A stretch of 64,000 nt of DNA, from the NCBI RefSeq assembly GCF_027587175.1, contig NZ_JAPCID010000008.1, forward strand, positions 62,001 to 126,000. Reading direction: 5' to 3'. The position numbers and the translations under genes are program-made. Positions within the stretch are counted from its first letter, which is position 1, and each line of letters begins with the position of its first letter. Positions 8,517-16,847 of this stretch are shown here, in pieces. The notes under the pieces were generated by a model that worked only from the letters and a program-made list of their open reading frames with translations, searched no databases and had not been told where the DNA came from. This stretch comes from Solirubrobacter deserti. GTDB taxonomy: Bacteria > Actinomycetota > Thermoleophilia > Solirubrobacterales > Solirubrobacteraceae.

Positions 8517-8592
8517 GCTGATCGGGCTAACTTGCCCATTCATCGGCGGGAAAGTGGGGCGTCGACCCCATTTGGACGCTTGTCCGATCAGC
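8517..8592 (-). promoter_or_regulatory. Candidate structured 5' leader of S8 protease 1
   Basis: Inverted repeats GCTGATCGG (8517-8525) and CCGATCAGC (8584-8592) can pair perfectly over 9 bp and would enclose about 58 nt that contain a TGGGG/CCCCA hairpin. The outer strand overlaps the cofE stop codon, and the inner end is 25 nt from the protease start. The leader of protease 2 has the same opening block (TGATCGRACRAGCGTCCA, 16 of 18 identical) and its own closing repeat, with a C-G to U-A exchange at one pair. A new structured RNA is possible; an attenuator after cofE or a DNA operator is the alternative. Confidence 0.4.
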
Positions 8593-9319
8593 GGAAGAGG
8601 TCGTCCTCCAGGCGGCGGATGAGCGGCGCGACGCCCGCACCGTCTTCCGGGGTGATGTGCCGGTGCAGGCCGCGCACGCGGATCGCCGGCTCGCGTGAGT
8701 CCTTGGCACGCGCGAGGTCGGCGGCCGCGGCGGCTTCGTCCGCGACGGCGATCATCGTCGCGTGCAGCTCGCGGCCCTGCGTGTCCGGCTGGCCGCGCCA
8801 GTCCTCGAGCGCGATGATCCCGGCGGCGCCGATCGCCACCTCGCACTGGCCCGTGCGCCACGCGCGCCCGAACGAGTCGGTGATGATCACCGCCGGCCGG
8901 TTGGGGAGCGCGGCGCGCAGCCGGCGCGCCGAGGCGTCGGGGTCGAGCGGCAGCAGGATCAGCTGATCCGGGTGGGAAGCGTTGGACTGATCGACTCCTG
9001 CGTTCGCGCACACGAACCCGTGCCGGGTGCGGCAGATCAGGCGCCCGCCGTCGGCCCGGACGAGCTGCGCGGCCTCCGACAGCACGACCTCGACGTGGCG
9101 TGGGTCCTTGCCGTGGTCGGCGGCGAGCCGGCGGGCGCGTTCGCCGGGCGTGACGTCGCCGAGGTCGACCACGCGGCCTTCGGCCTTGGACACGACCTTG
9201 TGGGCGACGACGAGGACGTCATCGGCGGTGAGCTCGGTGCCGGTGTCCAGGATCAGGCGCGCGAGGTCGTCACCCGGGCGCACCTCCGGGAGGCCGGGCA
9301 GGGCGAGCAGCTCGATCAC
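8588..9319 (-). CDS. cofE: Coenzyme F420-0:L-glutamate ligase
   Basis: 243 residues. Adds gamma-linked glutamates to F420-0 with GTP, the last step of F420 maturation. Seen: V-V-A-H-K-V-V-S-K-A-E-G-R near residue 42, and I-I-T-D-S-F-G-R-A-W-R-T-G-Q near residue 150, both typical of CofE/FbiB N-terminal domains. It is the short form without the C-terminal nitroreductase domain of mycobacterial FbiB. It is the last gene of cofD-cofC-cofE and starts directly after the cofC stop codon. S8 protease 1 follows about 95 nt downstream on the same strand. Confident by motif and neighbourhood. Confidence 0.93.
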   Translation of the reverse strand: MIELLALPGLPEVRPGDDLARLILDTGTELTADDVLVVAHKVVSKAEGRVVDLGDVTPGERARRLAADHGKDPRHVEVVLSEAAQLVRADGGRLICRTRHGFVCANAGVDQSNASHPDQLILLPLDPDASARRLRAALPNRPAVIITDSFGRAWRTGQCEVAIGAAGIIALEDWRGQPDTQGRELHATMIAVADEAAAAADLARAKDSREPAIRVRGLHRHITPEDGAGVAPLIRRLEDDLFR

Positions 9320-9952
9320 TTAGGCGGCGAGCGCTTCGTCGAGGAGCGCGCGCGTGCGGACGGCGCCGCCCGCGAAGCTCGAGAGCGCGCGCCGCAGCGC
9401 GTCCAGGTCGTCCGGCGTGTCCACGTCGAGACCGAGCGTCCGCACGGGCGCGACCTCCGGGTCGATCCCGGCTTCGCGCGCGAGCCGCGAGTGGCGCTCG
9501 AACGAGCCCTCGCCGAACGCCGGCGTCATCACGCGCGGCGGGGAGAGCAGCAGCGCGTTCGTGCCCGTCCCGTGGCGGTCGGGGACGATCACGACCGGCG
9601 CGGCGTGCGCGAGCAGCGCCTCGACCTCGGCGGGATCGAGCGCGGGGCAGTCGCCGGGGACGAGCAGGACCCGCTCCGCGTCCGTCGCGTCGACGCCGCG
9701 CAACACCGCGTCCGACTGGCCGGTCTCGGCCGGGTCGTGGACCACCTCGGCCCCCATCTCCGCGGCCACCCGGGAGGCGACCGGCTCGGCGGTCACCACG
9801 ACCACGCCGTCCAGCGAGGGCGCGGCGAACAGCGCGTCGAGCACGTCCGCGACCATCGCGGCGGCAAGCGCCGGGCGGTCGGGGAACGCCTGGCCGAGCC
9901 GCGACTTGGCGCGGCTGAACGACTTCACGGGGAGGATCGCGACGGTCCGCAT
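9320..9952 (-). CDS. cofC: 2-phospho-L-lactate / phosphoenolpyruvate guanylyltransferase
   Basis: 210 residues. Makes the GMP-activated phospho-lactate or phosphoenolpyruvate donor used by CofD. Seen: I-L-P-V-K-S-F-S-R-A-K-S-R-L-G at the N-terminus (nucleotidyltransferase binding loop), V-P-G-D-C-P-A-L near residue 100 and P-D-R-H-G-T-G-T-N-A-L-L further on. Middle gene of the F420 operon, nine bases from cofD upstream and adjacent to cofE. Whether it uses phospholactate or phosphoenolpyruvate cannot be told; actinobacteria generally use phosphoenolpyruvate (FbiD). Confidence 0.93.
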   Translation of the reverse strand: MRTVAILPVKSFSRAKSRLGQAFPDRPALAAAMVADVLDALFAAPSLDGVVVVTAEPVASRVAAEMGAEVVHDPAETGQSDAVLRGVDATDAERVLLVPGDCPALDPAEVEALLAHAAPVVIVPDRHGTGTNALLLSPPRVMTPAFGEGSFERHSRLAREAGIDPEVAPVRTLGLDVDTPDDLDALRRALSSFAGGAVRTRALLDEALAA

Positions 9953-9961
9953 GGCGGTGGC

Positions 9962-10852
9962 TCAAGCTAGCGCAGCGGCGAACTCGAGCACCGACGCCGC
10001 CACCCGGCGGCGGGACTCGGGATCGCCGAGCTCGACGTCGGTCTCCAGCGTGGGCACCAGGTCCGTGCGCTGATCGGCCACCAGCCCGTCGAGCAGGCTG
10101 CCGTAGTGGTCGGCGATGCCGTCGGAGTCGAGCGTCTGGCCCGCCCACGTCAGGCAGTCGGCGGTCGGGCCCTTGAGCACGGCGCCGCGCACGAGCGGGG
10201 ACACGGCCACCACGGGTGCGTCGGCGGCGCGGATCGCCTCGCCGAGCACGGCCAGGATCGGGTCGATCGACAGCACCGGGTTGCTCGGGCCGACGACGAT
10301 CGCGCGCGCCTCGGCGATCGCCTCCAGCGCCTCCGGGGTCGGTTCGGGCGCGGCCGCGGCGCGGTACTCGACGTCCTCCAGCGGACCCTTGACGCGGATC
10401 ATGAACTCCTGGAACGCGTTCCAGTTCCCGCCGCTGCGGATGAACGTGCGCAGCGGCGCGTCCGTCGGGACCAGCACGCGCGCCGGGACGGCGAACGCGC
10501 GCCGCAGCTCGTCGATCGTGTGCGTGAGCCGCGCGCCGGCGGCGAGCCGTTGTGCGCGGTGCAGGCCGATCGCGAGGTCGCGGTCGCCGAGGTTGAACCA
10601 GATCTGCTCGCCGAGCGCGCGCAGCTGGTCCATGGCGTGGAAGGTGTCACCGGCCAGGCCCCAGCCGCGGTCGTCGATGGCGTCGGCGAGCCAGAAGGTG
10701 ATCAGGTCGGGGTCGGGGGAGACGTGGGCGCCGTAGATCTCGACGTCGTCGCCGGTGTTGGCGATGACGACCAGTTCGGGCCCGAGCTCGTCCAGCAGGC
10801 CACGGGCCAGCTTCGCGCCTCCGGTACCCCCGGCAAGGAGGACGACAGACAC
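9962..10852 (-). CDS. cofD: 2-phospho-L-lactate transferase
   Basis: 296 residues. Transfers the activated phospho-lactate or phosphoenolpyruvate moiety to the deazaflavin FO, giving (dehydro-)F420-0. Seen: L-L-A-G-G-T-G-G-A-K-L-A-R-G-L at the N-terminus, I-A-N-T-G-D-D near residue 30 and V-G-P-S-N-P-V-L-S-I-D-P-I-L near residue 190, all diagnostic for CofD/FbiA. First gene of the F420 operon and divergent from murB, with only about 30 bp between the starts, so the two promoters must overlap. FO synthase (cofG/cofH) is not in the window. Confidence 0.95.
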   Translation of the reverse strand: MSVVLLAGGTGGAKLARGLLDELGPELVVIANTGDDVEIYGAHVSPDPDLITFWLADAIDDRGWGLAGDTFHAMDQLRALGEQIWFNLGDRDLAIGLHRAQRLAAGARLTHTIDELRRAFAVPARVLVPTDAPLRTFIRSGGNWNAFQEFMIRVKGPLEDVEYRAAAAPEPTPEALEAIAEARAIVVGPSNPVLSIDPILAVLGEAIRAADAPVVAVSPLVRGAVLKGPTADCLTWAGQTLDSDGIADHYGSLLDGLVADQRTDLVPTLETDVELGDPESRRRVAASVLEFAAALA

Positions 10853-10883
10853 TGGGCAGGGACCTTATAGCCTGAGGCGGCGC

Positions 10884-11870
10884 ATGCGGCTCGCCGCCCT
10901 CACCACGCTGCGCCTGGGCGGCTCCGCCGAGCGCGTGATCACCGCCGAGACGGACGCGGAGCTGCTCGCGGCCGTGCGCGACCGCCCGACGCTCGTGCTG
11001 GCCGGCGGCTCCAACGTCGTCCTGCCCGACGAGGACCTGCCCGGGACGGTCGTGCTCGTGCGCACGCGCGGGATCGCGCTCGAGGGTGACGTGCTCGCGG
11101 TGGCCGCCGGGGAGTCGTGGGACGCGGTCGTCGCCTACGCGGTCGAGCACGAGCTGGCGGGGATGGAGTGCCTGTCCGGCATCCCGGGCTCGACCGGCGC
11201 GACGCCCATCCAGAACGTCGGCGCCTACGGGCAGGACGTCTCGCAGACGATCGCCTGGGTGCGCGCGTATGACCGTGAGACCGGCGAGGTGCGCACCATG
11301 AGCTCAGCGGAGTGCGGCTTCGCCTACCGCCACAGCGTGTTCAAGTACCACGACCGCTGGACCGTGCTGGCGGTCGGATTCCGGCTGCGGCCGTCCGCCG
11401 TCTCGGGCCCGCTCACCTACGCCGAGCTGTGCCGGACGCTGGACGTACCGGTGGGCGGGGTCGCTCCGCTCGCGCAGGTGCGTGAGGCGGTGCTGGGGCT
11501 GCGGCGCGGCAAGGGCATGGTGATCGACCCGGGTGACCCGGACTCCGTCAGCGCCGGCTCGTTCTTCACCAACCCGATCCTCGAGCACGCGCAGTGGGCC
11601 GCGATCCCGGGCGATCCGCCGGGCTGGCCCGAGCCGGACGGGCGGATCAAGACGTCCGCGGCGTGGCTGATCGAGCGCGCGGGCTTCCACAAGGGGTACG
11701 GAGACGGACGCGCCGGGATCTCCACCAAGCACACGCTGGCGCTCGTCAACCGCGGCGAGGCGACCACCGCCGAGCTGATGGCGCTCGCGCGCGAGATCGC
11801 CGCGGGCGTGCGGGCCAGGTTCGGCGTCGACCTGCACCCGGAGCCCGTGCTCGTCGGGCACTCCTGGTAG
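10884..11870 (+). CDS. murB: UDP-N-acetylenolpyruvoylglucosamine reductase
   Basis: 328 residues from an ATG at 10884; the open frame extends upstream but would run into cofD, and the protein body begins M-R-L-A-A-L-T-T-L-R-L-G-G. NADPH- and FAD-dependent second step of UDP-MurNAc synthesis in the cytoplasm. Seen: A-G-G-S-N-V-V-L (FAD-binding PCMH fold), G-I-P-G-S-T-G-A-T-P-I-Q-N-V-G-A-Y-G-Q, active-site Ser in S-A-G-S-F-F-T-N-P, and Glu in L-H-P-E-P-V near the C-terminus. A TATAGC box at 10866 is close to the start, so the mRNA may have almost no leader. It stands alone, not in the usual division cluster. Confidence 0.95.
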   Translation: MRLAALTTLRLGGSAERVITAETDAELLAAVRDRPTLVLAGGSNVVLPDEDLPGTVVLVRTRGIALEGDVLAVAAGESWDAVVAYAVEHELAGMECLSGIPGSTGATPIQNVGAYGQDVSQTIAWVRAYDRETGEVRTMSSAECGFAYRHSVFKYHDRWTVLAVGFRLRPSAVSGPLTYAELCRTLDVPVGGVAPLAQVREAVLGLRRGKGMVIDPGDPDSVSAGSFFTNPILEHAQWAAIPGDPPGWPEPDGRIKTSAAWLIERAGFHKGYGDGRAGISTKHTLALVNRGEATTAELMALAREIAAGVRARFGVDLHPEPVLVGHSW

Positions 11871-11941
11871 CCCGGACCGCTACTCACGGACAGAAAGCGG
11901 GTTGACGAGTCCGCCCCCAGTGTGTTCGAGTGGAGAACAGC

Positions 11942-12901
11942 ATGCGAATCGTCCCCAGCCTGATCGCCGCCGCGGCCACCCTCGCGGTGGCTGCTCCTTC
12001 CGCGCTCGCCGCGCCTCCGGTGAACGACAACTACCTCGCGTCGTTGCCGGTCGACCGCGTCGAGTTCACCAACACCGTGGACCTGACCGAGGCCACGACC
12101 CAGCCCGACCTGTTCAACCCGTCGCGTGACGGGCAGACGCTCGGGGGCGGGACGACGGAGAACACGAACTGCAAGGGGACGCCGTTCGGCAAGACCGTCT
12201 GGTACGACCTCACGCCGCAGGCCGGCGGCGGCGTGGAGGTCTCCGCGGCCGCGGTCGGGTTCACCCCCGTGGTGGTGGTCTACGAGTGGAGCCAGGCCAA
12301 CTCCCAGATCACGCGCATGGTCGACTGCACGGCGGCCCCCGGCGGCGAGCTGCGGCTGGACGTGGAGAAGGGCAAGAGCTACACGATCCAGGTCGGCGGC
12401 GCCGCGGCGACGGGCGGCGTGGCGACGCTGAGCGTCGACTACTTCCCCGACACGGACGGCGACGGCGAGCTCGACGGGCTCGACAAGTGCCAGGACGTGC
12501 CCGGCATCGCGCGCTTCGGCGGGTGCCCGCCCGAGCTGCGGGTCGTGCCCGGCGTCGGCTTCAACCGCACCGGCGGCAACGGGGTGCAGCTCTCGCGGCT
12601 GGTCGTCGACCGCGTGCCCAAGGGCGCCAAGGTCGTCGCCCGCTGCTCCGGCTGCGGGTCCCAGACGGTGCGCGCAAAGAAGACCGGCACGGTCTCGCTC
12701 GACAAGCTCGTCGGCAAGACCGTGCGCGCGGGCGGAAGCATCGAGATCCGCGTGACGCTCGGCCGGACCGGCAACGGCACCTACAAGTTCGGGGCCACCG
12801 GCAGCTACTTCAAGTGGGGCGTGCGCGCGAACGGGCTGAGCAAGCGCACGACCCGTTGCATCGAGGCCGGGACGAGCTCGAAGATCGAGACCTGCAAGTG
12901 A
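11942..12901 (+). CDS. Secreted beta-rich protein, first of a coupled three-gene set
   Basis: 319 residues from the ATG at 11942 (GTGGAGAACAGC just upstream). Cleavable signal peptide ending L-A-A-P-P. Residues about 25-165 resemble a lectin/pre-peptidase-C-like beta sandwich (F-G-K-T-V-W-Y-D-L-T, Y-T-I-Q-V-G-G). A single calcium-type D-T-D-G-D-G-E-L-D-G-L-D-K-C follows, then a region with C-S-G-C-G and a Lys-rich C-terminus. No catalytic motif. The stop overlaps the GTG start of the next gene (GTGA), so the three genes 11942-16007 are probably translated from one message. Function unknown; extracellular calcium-binding structural role inferred. Confidence 0.75.
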   Translation: MRIVPSLIAAAATLAVAAPSALAAPPVNDNYLASLPVDRVEFTNTVDLTEATTQPDLFNPSRDGQTLGGGTTENTNCKGTPFGKTVWYDLTPQAGGGVEVSAAAVGFTPVVVVYEWSQANSQITRMVDCTAAPGGELRLDVEKGKSYTIQVGGAAATGGVATLSVDYFPDTDGDGELDGLDKCQDVPGIARFGGCPPELRVVPGVGFNRTGGNGVQLSRLVVDRVPKGAKVVARCSGCGSQTVRAKKTGTVSLDKLVGKTVRAGGSIEIRVTLGRTGNGTYKFGATGSYFKWGVRANGLSKRTTRCIEAGTSSKIETCK

Positions 12902-14475
12902 GGACTTTCCTGGGAGCCGTGCTCGCCGCGCTGGCGCTCGCCGCGCCGGCGCAGGCGCAGCTCGCCCCGCCGCCGACGGTGCTCGATTTCGAGGCCTACA
13001 AGAACTCGGGCACGACCGGGCTCGACGGCTCGATCTACCCGGGGGTGACGCTCACCGCCCCGGGCAACTGCACCGGCGCGGAGTTCGCCTCGGCCGCCTT
13101 CGCCGCGCCCGAGCCGCTGGAGTGCGCCTACGCCGTGATCGGTCGCTACGGGAGCACGGGCCTCCGCGTCTACGGCGGTCTGCTCGACATCGCGTTCGCG
13201 GCGCCGCAGGCCACTGTGTCCTTCTGGCTCTCGAGCACCATCACCGGCGACGGCGACGCGGTGCAGGTCGAGGCGCTCGCGGGGGAGACCGTCGTCGCCC
13301 AGGACGCGATCGAGTACACCGGCCCGTTCGGCGTTCCGGTGACGCTCAAGGGCGCCGGCATCACCTCGGTGCGCATCAGGACCTGCCCGGAGTACTTCTG
13401 CGCCACCTTCCTGGTCGACGACGTGTCCTACAGCCCCGTGGCGCAGCCGGACACCGAGATCCACGCGCTCGCGGACGGCCGCCTCACGTTCGTGGGCAAC
13501 CAGGCCGTCACGCGTTTCGACTGCCGGATCGACGGCGGCCGCTGGGAGCCGTGCCGCGCGCCGTACACGCTTCCGCAGATGCCCGACGGGACGCACACGC
13601 TCGAGGTCGCGATGGTCGACGGGTACGACGAGGACGACACGACCCCCGCGACGCACACCTGGACGGTCGCGCCGCCCGCCGCGCCCACGCCGCAGCCCCA
13701 GCCCGTCGCGCCCGCCGACGCGGACGGCGACGGCGTCCCCGACGCGCGCGACAACTGCTCCGCCGTGGTGAACGCCGGGCAGGCGGACGGCGACGGCGAT
13801 GCGGTGGGCGACGCCTGCGAGGTCGGCGAGCCCGGCACGATCGACCCGATCGCCGGCGAGCGTGTGAACGTCGCCGTCATCGCGGGCGAGGTGTTCGTCA
13901 AGTTCCCGGCGGCCGCCTCGCGCTCGCGGTCGCTCAAGCAGGCCGAGTCGGGGTTCGTGCCGCTCAAGGGCCAGGCGACGATCCCGGTCGGCTCCACCGT
14001 CGACACGCGCAAGGGCACCGTGGCCATGGCCTCCGCCCAGACCGCCGCAGGCACCGAGCGCAGCGCCCGCCTGTCCTCGGGCATCTTCCTCATCCGCCAG
14101 CAGCGGGCCAGGCGCGGCTCGGCCGCCGTGGTCGGCGTCGACCTCGTGCTCCAGGCCGCGCCGGGCGCCGAAGCGGCGTGCGCGCGGACGTCGCGCACCG
14201 GGCCGATCAAGGGCCGCTCGCGCAACACGATCCGCAGCCTCACCGCGGCCACCACGAAGGGCCTGTACCGGGTGGTCGGCGGCGCCGCGATCACCACGGC
14301 CCCGGACGCCACGTGGGTGACGCGCGACCGCTGCGACGGCACGCGGACCGAGGTCGGCCGCGGCCGCGTCTCCGTCTACGACCGTGAGACGAAGGAGACC
14401 GTGCGCGTGCCCGCGGGGCGCTCCTACCTGGTGAAGGCGAAGCTGTTCGCCGCCCGGCAGGCGGGCGGCCGGTGA
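12898..14475 (+). CDS. Secreted TSP3-repeat / FecR-like protein (paralogue A)
   Basis: 525 residues from the GTG at 12898, which overlaps the previous stop. Signal peptide (L-A-L-A-A-P-A-Q-A-Q). N-terminal beta-sandwich (about 30-180), an Ig-like segment with F-D-C-R-I-D-G-G-x-W-x-P-C, then a thrombospondin type-3 calcium loop (A-D-G-D-G-V-P-D-A-R-D-N-C...D-G-D-A-V-G-D-A-C) around residue 275. The C-terminal part (V-A-V-I-A-G-E-V-F-V-K, F-V-P-L-K-G-Q-A-T-I-P-V-G-S) resembles a FecR-type domain and ends Y-L-V-K-A-K-L-F-A-A-R. It shares this whole layout with the next gene. Predicted exported; role unknown. Confidence 0.8.
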   Translation: MRTFLGAVLAALALAAPAQAQLAPPPTVLDFEAYKNSGTTGLDGSIYPGVTLTAPGNCTGAEFASAAFAAPEPLECAYAVIGRYGSTGLRVYGGLLDIAFAAPQATVSFWLSSTITGDGDAVQVEALAGETVVAQDAIEYTGPFGVPVTLKGAGITSVRIRTCPEYFCATFLVDDVSYSPVAQPDTEIHALADGRLTFVGNQAVTRFDCRIDGGRWEPCRAPYTLPQMPDGTHTLEVAMVDGYDEDDTTPATHTWTVAPPAAPTPQPQPVAPADADGDGVPDARDNCSAVVNAGQADGDGDAVGDACEVGEPGTIDPIAGERVNVAVIAGEVFVKFPAAASRSRSLKQAESGFVPLKGQATIPVGSTVDTRKGTVAMASAQTAAGTERSARLSSGIFLIRQQRARRGSAAVVGVDLVLQAAPGAEAACARTSRTGPIKGRSRNTIRSLTAATTKGLYRVVGGAAITTAPDATWVTRDRCDGTRTEVGRGRVSVYDRETKETVRVPAGRSYLVKAKLFAARQAGGR

Positions 14476-16007
14476 GGGTCGCGGTCCTCGCCCTGCTGCT
14501 GGCGGTGGCGTGGACCGCACCGGCCGCGGCACAGTCCCCGACGGTCATCCGGTTCGCGCCGGATCAGAAGACGCCGGTCACCGTCGGCGACGGCACGATC
14601 GAGAACGGGGAATGCACGCTCGGAACCGTGGCGAGCGGAGGTTGGGACAACGGGCCGTTTCTTCGGCTTTCCGACTCCGAGTGTCCGAATCTGCTCCGGT
14701 TCGCCCGCGAACAGGCGGTCGTCTCGCTGTTTGTGCGCGCCGAGCGTGGCGTCGCCATCTCGATGAGCCTGTGCGGCGCGTACCACTGCAACGGCGAAGG
14801 CGACGTCGTCGCATACGCCAGCATCCAGGCGACTGGCGACTGGCAGCCGTTCGTGCTTGCGGCGCCCGAGCACGCGCTGCGGGTCCTCACGGCGTATCTG
14901 TCCTCCGAGACAGGCTCGTTCGACGTCGACGACATCTCGTTCGCCCGCGAACGGCATCCCGACACGTCGATTCCGGTCGCGAGCGGCGCCGTCACTTCGC
15001 CGACGCCGGCGACGTTCACGTTCGCGTCCACGTCGACGCCGTCGACGTTCATGTGCTCGGTCGACGGGGCGCCCTACGAGCGGTGCCGCAATCCCGCGTC
15101 GATCGCCGGCCTCGCACCCGGCCGGCACACGCTGGCCGTCTACGCCGTCGACGCGTACGGCACCACCGACGTCGAGTCGCCCGCGCAGGTGAACTTCGTG
15201 GTCGACCCGCCCGCGCCGCCTCCGCCTGCGGCGGCCGACCGCGACGGGGACGGCGTGCCCGACGCGACCGACAATTGCCCGGACGTCGCGAACTCCGACC
15301 AGGCGGACGGGGACAGTGACCGGGTCGGCAACGCGTGCGATGTGCTCCCGCCCGGCAACGTCCCGCCCCAACCGGGGGAGACGAGCGTCGTGCAGGTGCT
15401 CTCGGGCGAGGTCTTCGTCAAGCTCCCGACGCGCACACCGCTCGGCTTCGACCGGCTCGGCCGGCCGTTCCAGGTCGGCGGCTTCATCCCGCTGAAGGGC
15501 CAGGCCTCGATCCCGCTCGGCGCGACCGTGGACACCACCCGCGGCGAGGTCGCGATCGACTCCGCGGCCAACAGCTACGCGGCCGCTGACCGCCGCGCCA
15601 AGCGCCAGCGGGCCCACATCCGCGCGGCGATGTTCCAGCTCAAGCAGAAGCGCCGCGCGCAGGCCCGCAGCGCGACGATCGCGACCGACGTCAGCCTGCT
15701 CAGCCCACCCGGCGCCGAGGCACGCTGCGTGGGCGCGCCGCCCAAGGGCACGATCGTCCGCTCGGTCTCGATGGTCGTCAAGGGCCTGTACCGCACGGTC
15801 GGCGGAGCGAGCACGGGCACCGCCCGCAGCGCGACCTTCTCCACGACCGACCGCTGCGACGGCACGCTCACCCAGGTCGGCCGCGGCAAGGTGACCCTGG
15901 CGGTCAAGTCCCAGAAGAAGCCGATCGTCGTCAAGGCGGGCCAGGCCTACCTGGTCAAGGCGAAGCTGTTCGCCGCGCGCAAGGGCCGCAAGCCCACCCG
16001 CGGTTGA
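14472..16007 (+). CDS. Secreted TSP3-repeat / FecR-like protein (paralogue B)
   Basis: 511 residues from the GTG at 14472, again overlapping the previous TGA. Signal peptide (A-W-T-A-P-A-A-A-Q-S). Same order as its neighbour: beta-sandwich, Ig-like segment with F-M-C-S-V-D-G-A-P-Y-E-R-C, TSP3 loop (D-R-D-G-D-G-V-P-D-A-T-D-N-C-P...N-A-C-D) near residue 265, then V-V-Q-V-L-S-G-E-V-F-V-K and F-I-P-L-K-G-Q-A-S-I-P-L-G-A and the same Y-L-V-K-A-K-L-F-A-A-R end. A tandem duplication is evident. The stretch about 14580-15060 has visibly lower GC than its paralogue, so the N-terminal domain may have a different origin. Function unknown. Confidence 0.8.
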   Translation: MRVAVLALLLAVAWTAPAAAQSPTVIRFAPDQKTPVTVGDGTIENGECTLGTVASGGWDNGPFLRLSDSECPNLLRFAREQAVVSLFVRAERGVAISMSLCGAYHCNGEGDVVAYASIQATGDWQPFVLAAPEHALRVLTAYLSSETGSFDVDDISFARERHPDTSIPVASGAVTSPTPATFTFASTSTPSTFMCSVDGAPYERCRNPASIAGLAPGRHTLAVYAVDAYGTTDVESPAQVNFVVDPPAPPPPAAADRDGDGVPDATDNCPDVANSDQADGDSDRVGNACDVLPPGNVPPQPGETSVVQVLSGEVFVKLPTRTPLGFDRLGRPFQVGGFIPLKGQASIPLGATVDTTRGEVAIDSAANSYAAADRRAKRQRAHIRAAMFQLKQKRRAQARSATIATDVSLLSPPGAEARCVGAPPKGTIVRSVSMVVKGLYRTVGGASTGTARSATFSTTDRCDGTLTQVGRGKVTLAVKSQKKPIVVKAGQAYLVKAKLFAARKGRKPTRG

Positions 16008-16014
16008 AACGTCC

Positions 16015-16055
16015 AGTGGTCGCTTGGTCAACCAGGAGTTGACCAAGCGACCACT
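16015..16055. terminator. Bidirectional hairpin terminator between convergent genes
   Basis: A perfect 18-bp stem (AGTGGTCGCTTGGTCAAC and its complement) with a 5-base loop CAGGA. It sits eight bases after the paralogue B stop and eight bases from the end of the convergent enoyl-CoA hydratase gene, so it can serve both strands. Confidence 0.85.
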
Positions 16056-16063
16056 CGCGCGGG

Positions 16064-16834
16064 CTAGCGGCCCGTCCAGACCGGCGCGCGCCGCTCGGCC
16101 GCCGCGGCGACGCCCTCGCGCACGTCCTGCGAGCGCATGCACTGCTCCTGCGCGGACACTTCCAGCTCCAGCGTCGTCGACAGCGCGGGGCGCGCCGACG
16201 CGTCGATCAGCCGCTTCGCCAGCCCGACCGCGAGCGGCGCGCAGCCGAGCAGCTCGTCGACCAGCGCCGAGGCGACGTCCATCCCGCCGATCCGGTTGAC
16301 CAGCCCGTAGCGCTCCGCGTCGACGGCGCCGATCACGCGCGACGTGAGGATCAGCTCCTTCGCGCGCCCGACTCCGACCACCTGCGGGAGCCGCGACGCG
16401 CCGCCGACGTCGGGCACGAGCCCGAGCCGCGTCTCGGGCAGCCCGACCACCGCGTCCTCGGCCATCACGCGCAGGTCGCACGCCAACGCCAGCTCCAGGG
16501 CGCCGCCCAGGCACGCGCCGTGGATGACGCAGACGGTCGGCTTGAGCATCTCCTCGCACAGGTTCCAGGCGTCCAGGCAGTCGCGGCGGAACGCCCGCAG
16601 CCGCTCGGGCGCCGACGCCGCGCCCGCCAACGCGCCGACATCCATCCCGGCCGAGAACACCGGCCCGTTCCCGCGCAGCACCACCACCCGCACCGCTGGG
16701 TCGTCGGCGGCGGTCCGCAGCGCCGCGCCGAGCGCCAGGATCAGCTCCTCGTTGAACGCGTTGCGCTTCTCGGGACGGTTCAAAATCACGTGACGGACCG
16801 CGTCACGGTCCTCGGTCAGCACAAGCTCGGACAT
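16064..16834 (-). CDS. Enoyl-CoA hydratase/isomerase family protein
   Basis: 256 residues from the ATG at 16834; GGAG lies about 12 bases upstream, and a second ATG at 16849 would add five residues. Crotonase fold: oxyanion-hole segments around R-N-A-F-N-E-E-L and H-G-A-C-L-G-G-A-L-E-L-A-L-A-C-D, then L-P-E-T-R-L-G-L-V-P-D-V-G-G-A-S-R-L-P. The first acidic residue is Glu; the second catalytic position appears as Asp in P-D-V-G-G. Likely a hydration or isomerisation step in fatty or aromatic acyl-CoA breakdown; the substrate cannot be stated. Divergent from the next membrane protein with only 13 bp between starts. Confidence 0.88.
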   Translation of the reverse strand: MSELVLTEDRDAVRHVILNRPEKRNAFNEELILALGAALRTAADDPAVRVVVLRGNGPVFSAGMDVGALAGAASAPERLRAFRRDCLDAWNLCEEMLKPTVCVIHGACLGGALELALACDLRVMAEDAVVGLPETRLGLVPDVGGASRLPQVVGVGRAKELILTSRVIGAVDAERYGLVNRIGGMDVASALVDELLGCAPLAVGLAKRLIDASARPALSTTLELEVSAQEQCMRSQDVREGVAAAAERRAPVWTGR

Positions 16835-16847
16835 ATCCTGATTCTCC

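Noticed and set aside
8493-8590. Second cyclic-di-GMP riboswitch, before protease 1
   Set aside because: None of the GEMM blocks (GGCAAACC, GACGCAAAGC) is present; only the shared upstream module is.
16015-16055. Terminal inverted repeat of a mobile element
   Set aside because: An 18-bp perfect stem with a 5-base loop between two convergent stops is explained as a bidirectional terminator.
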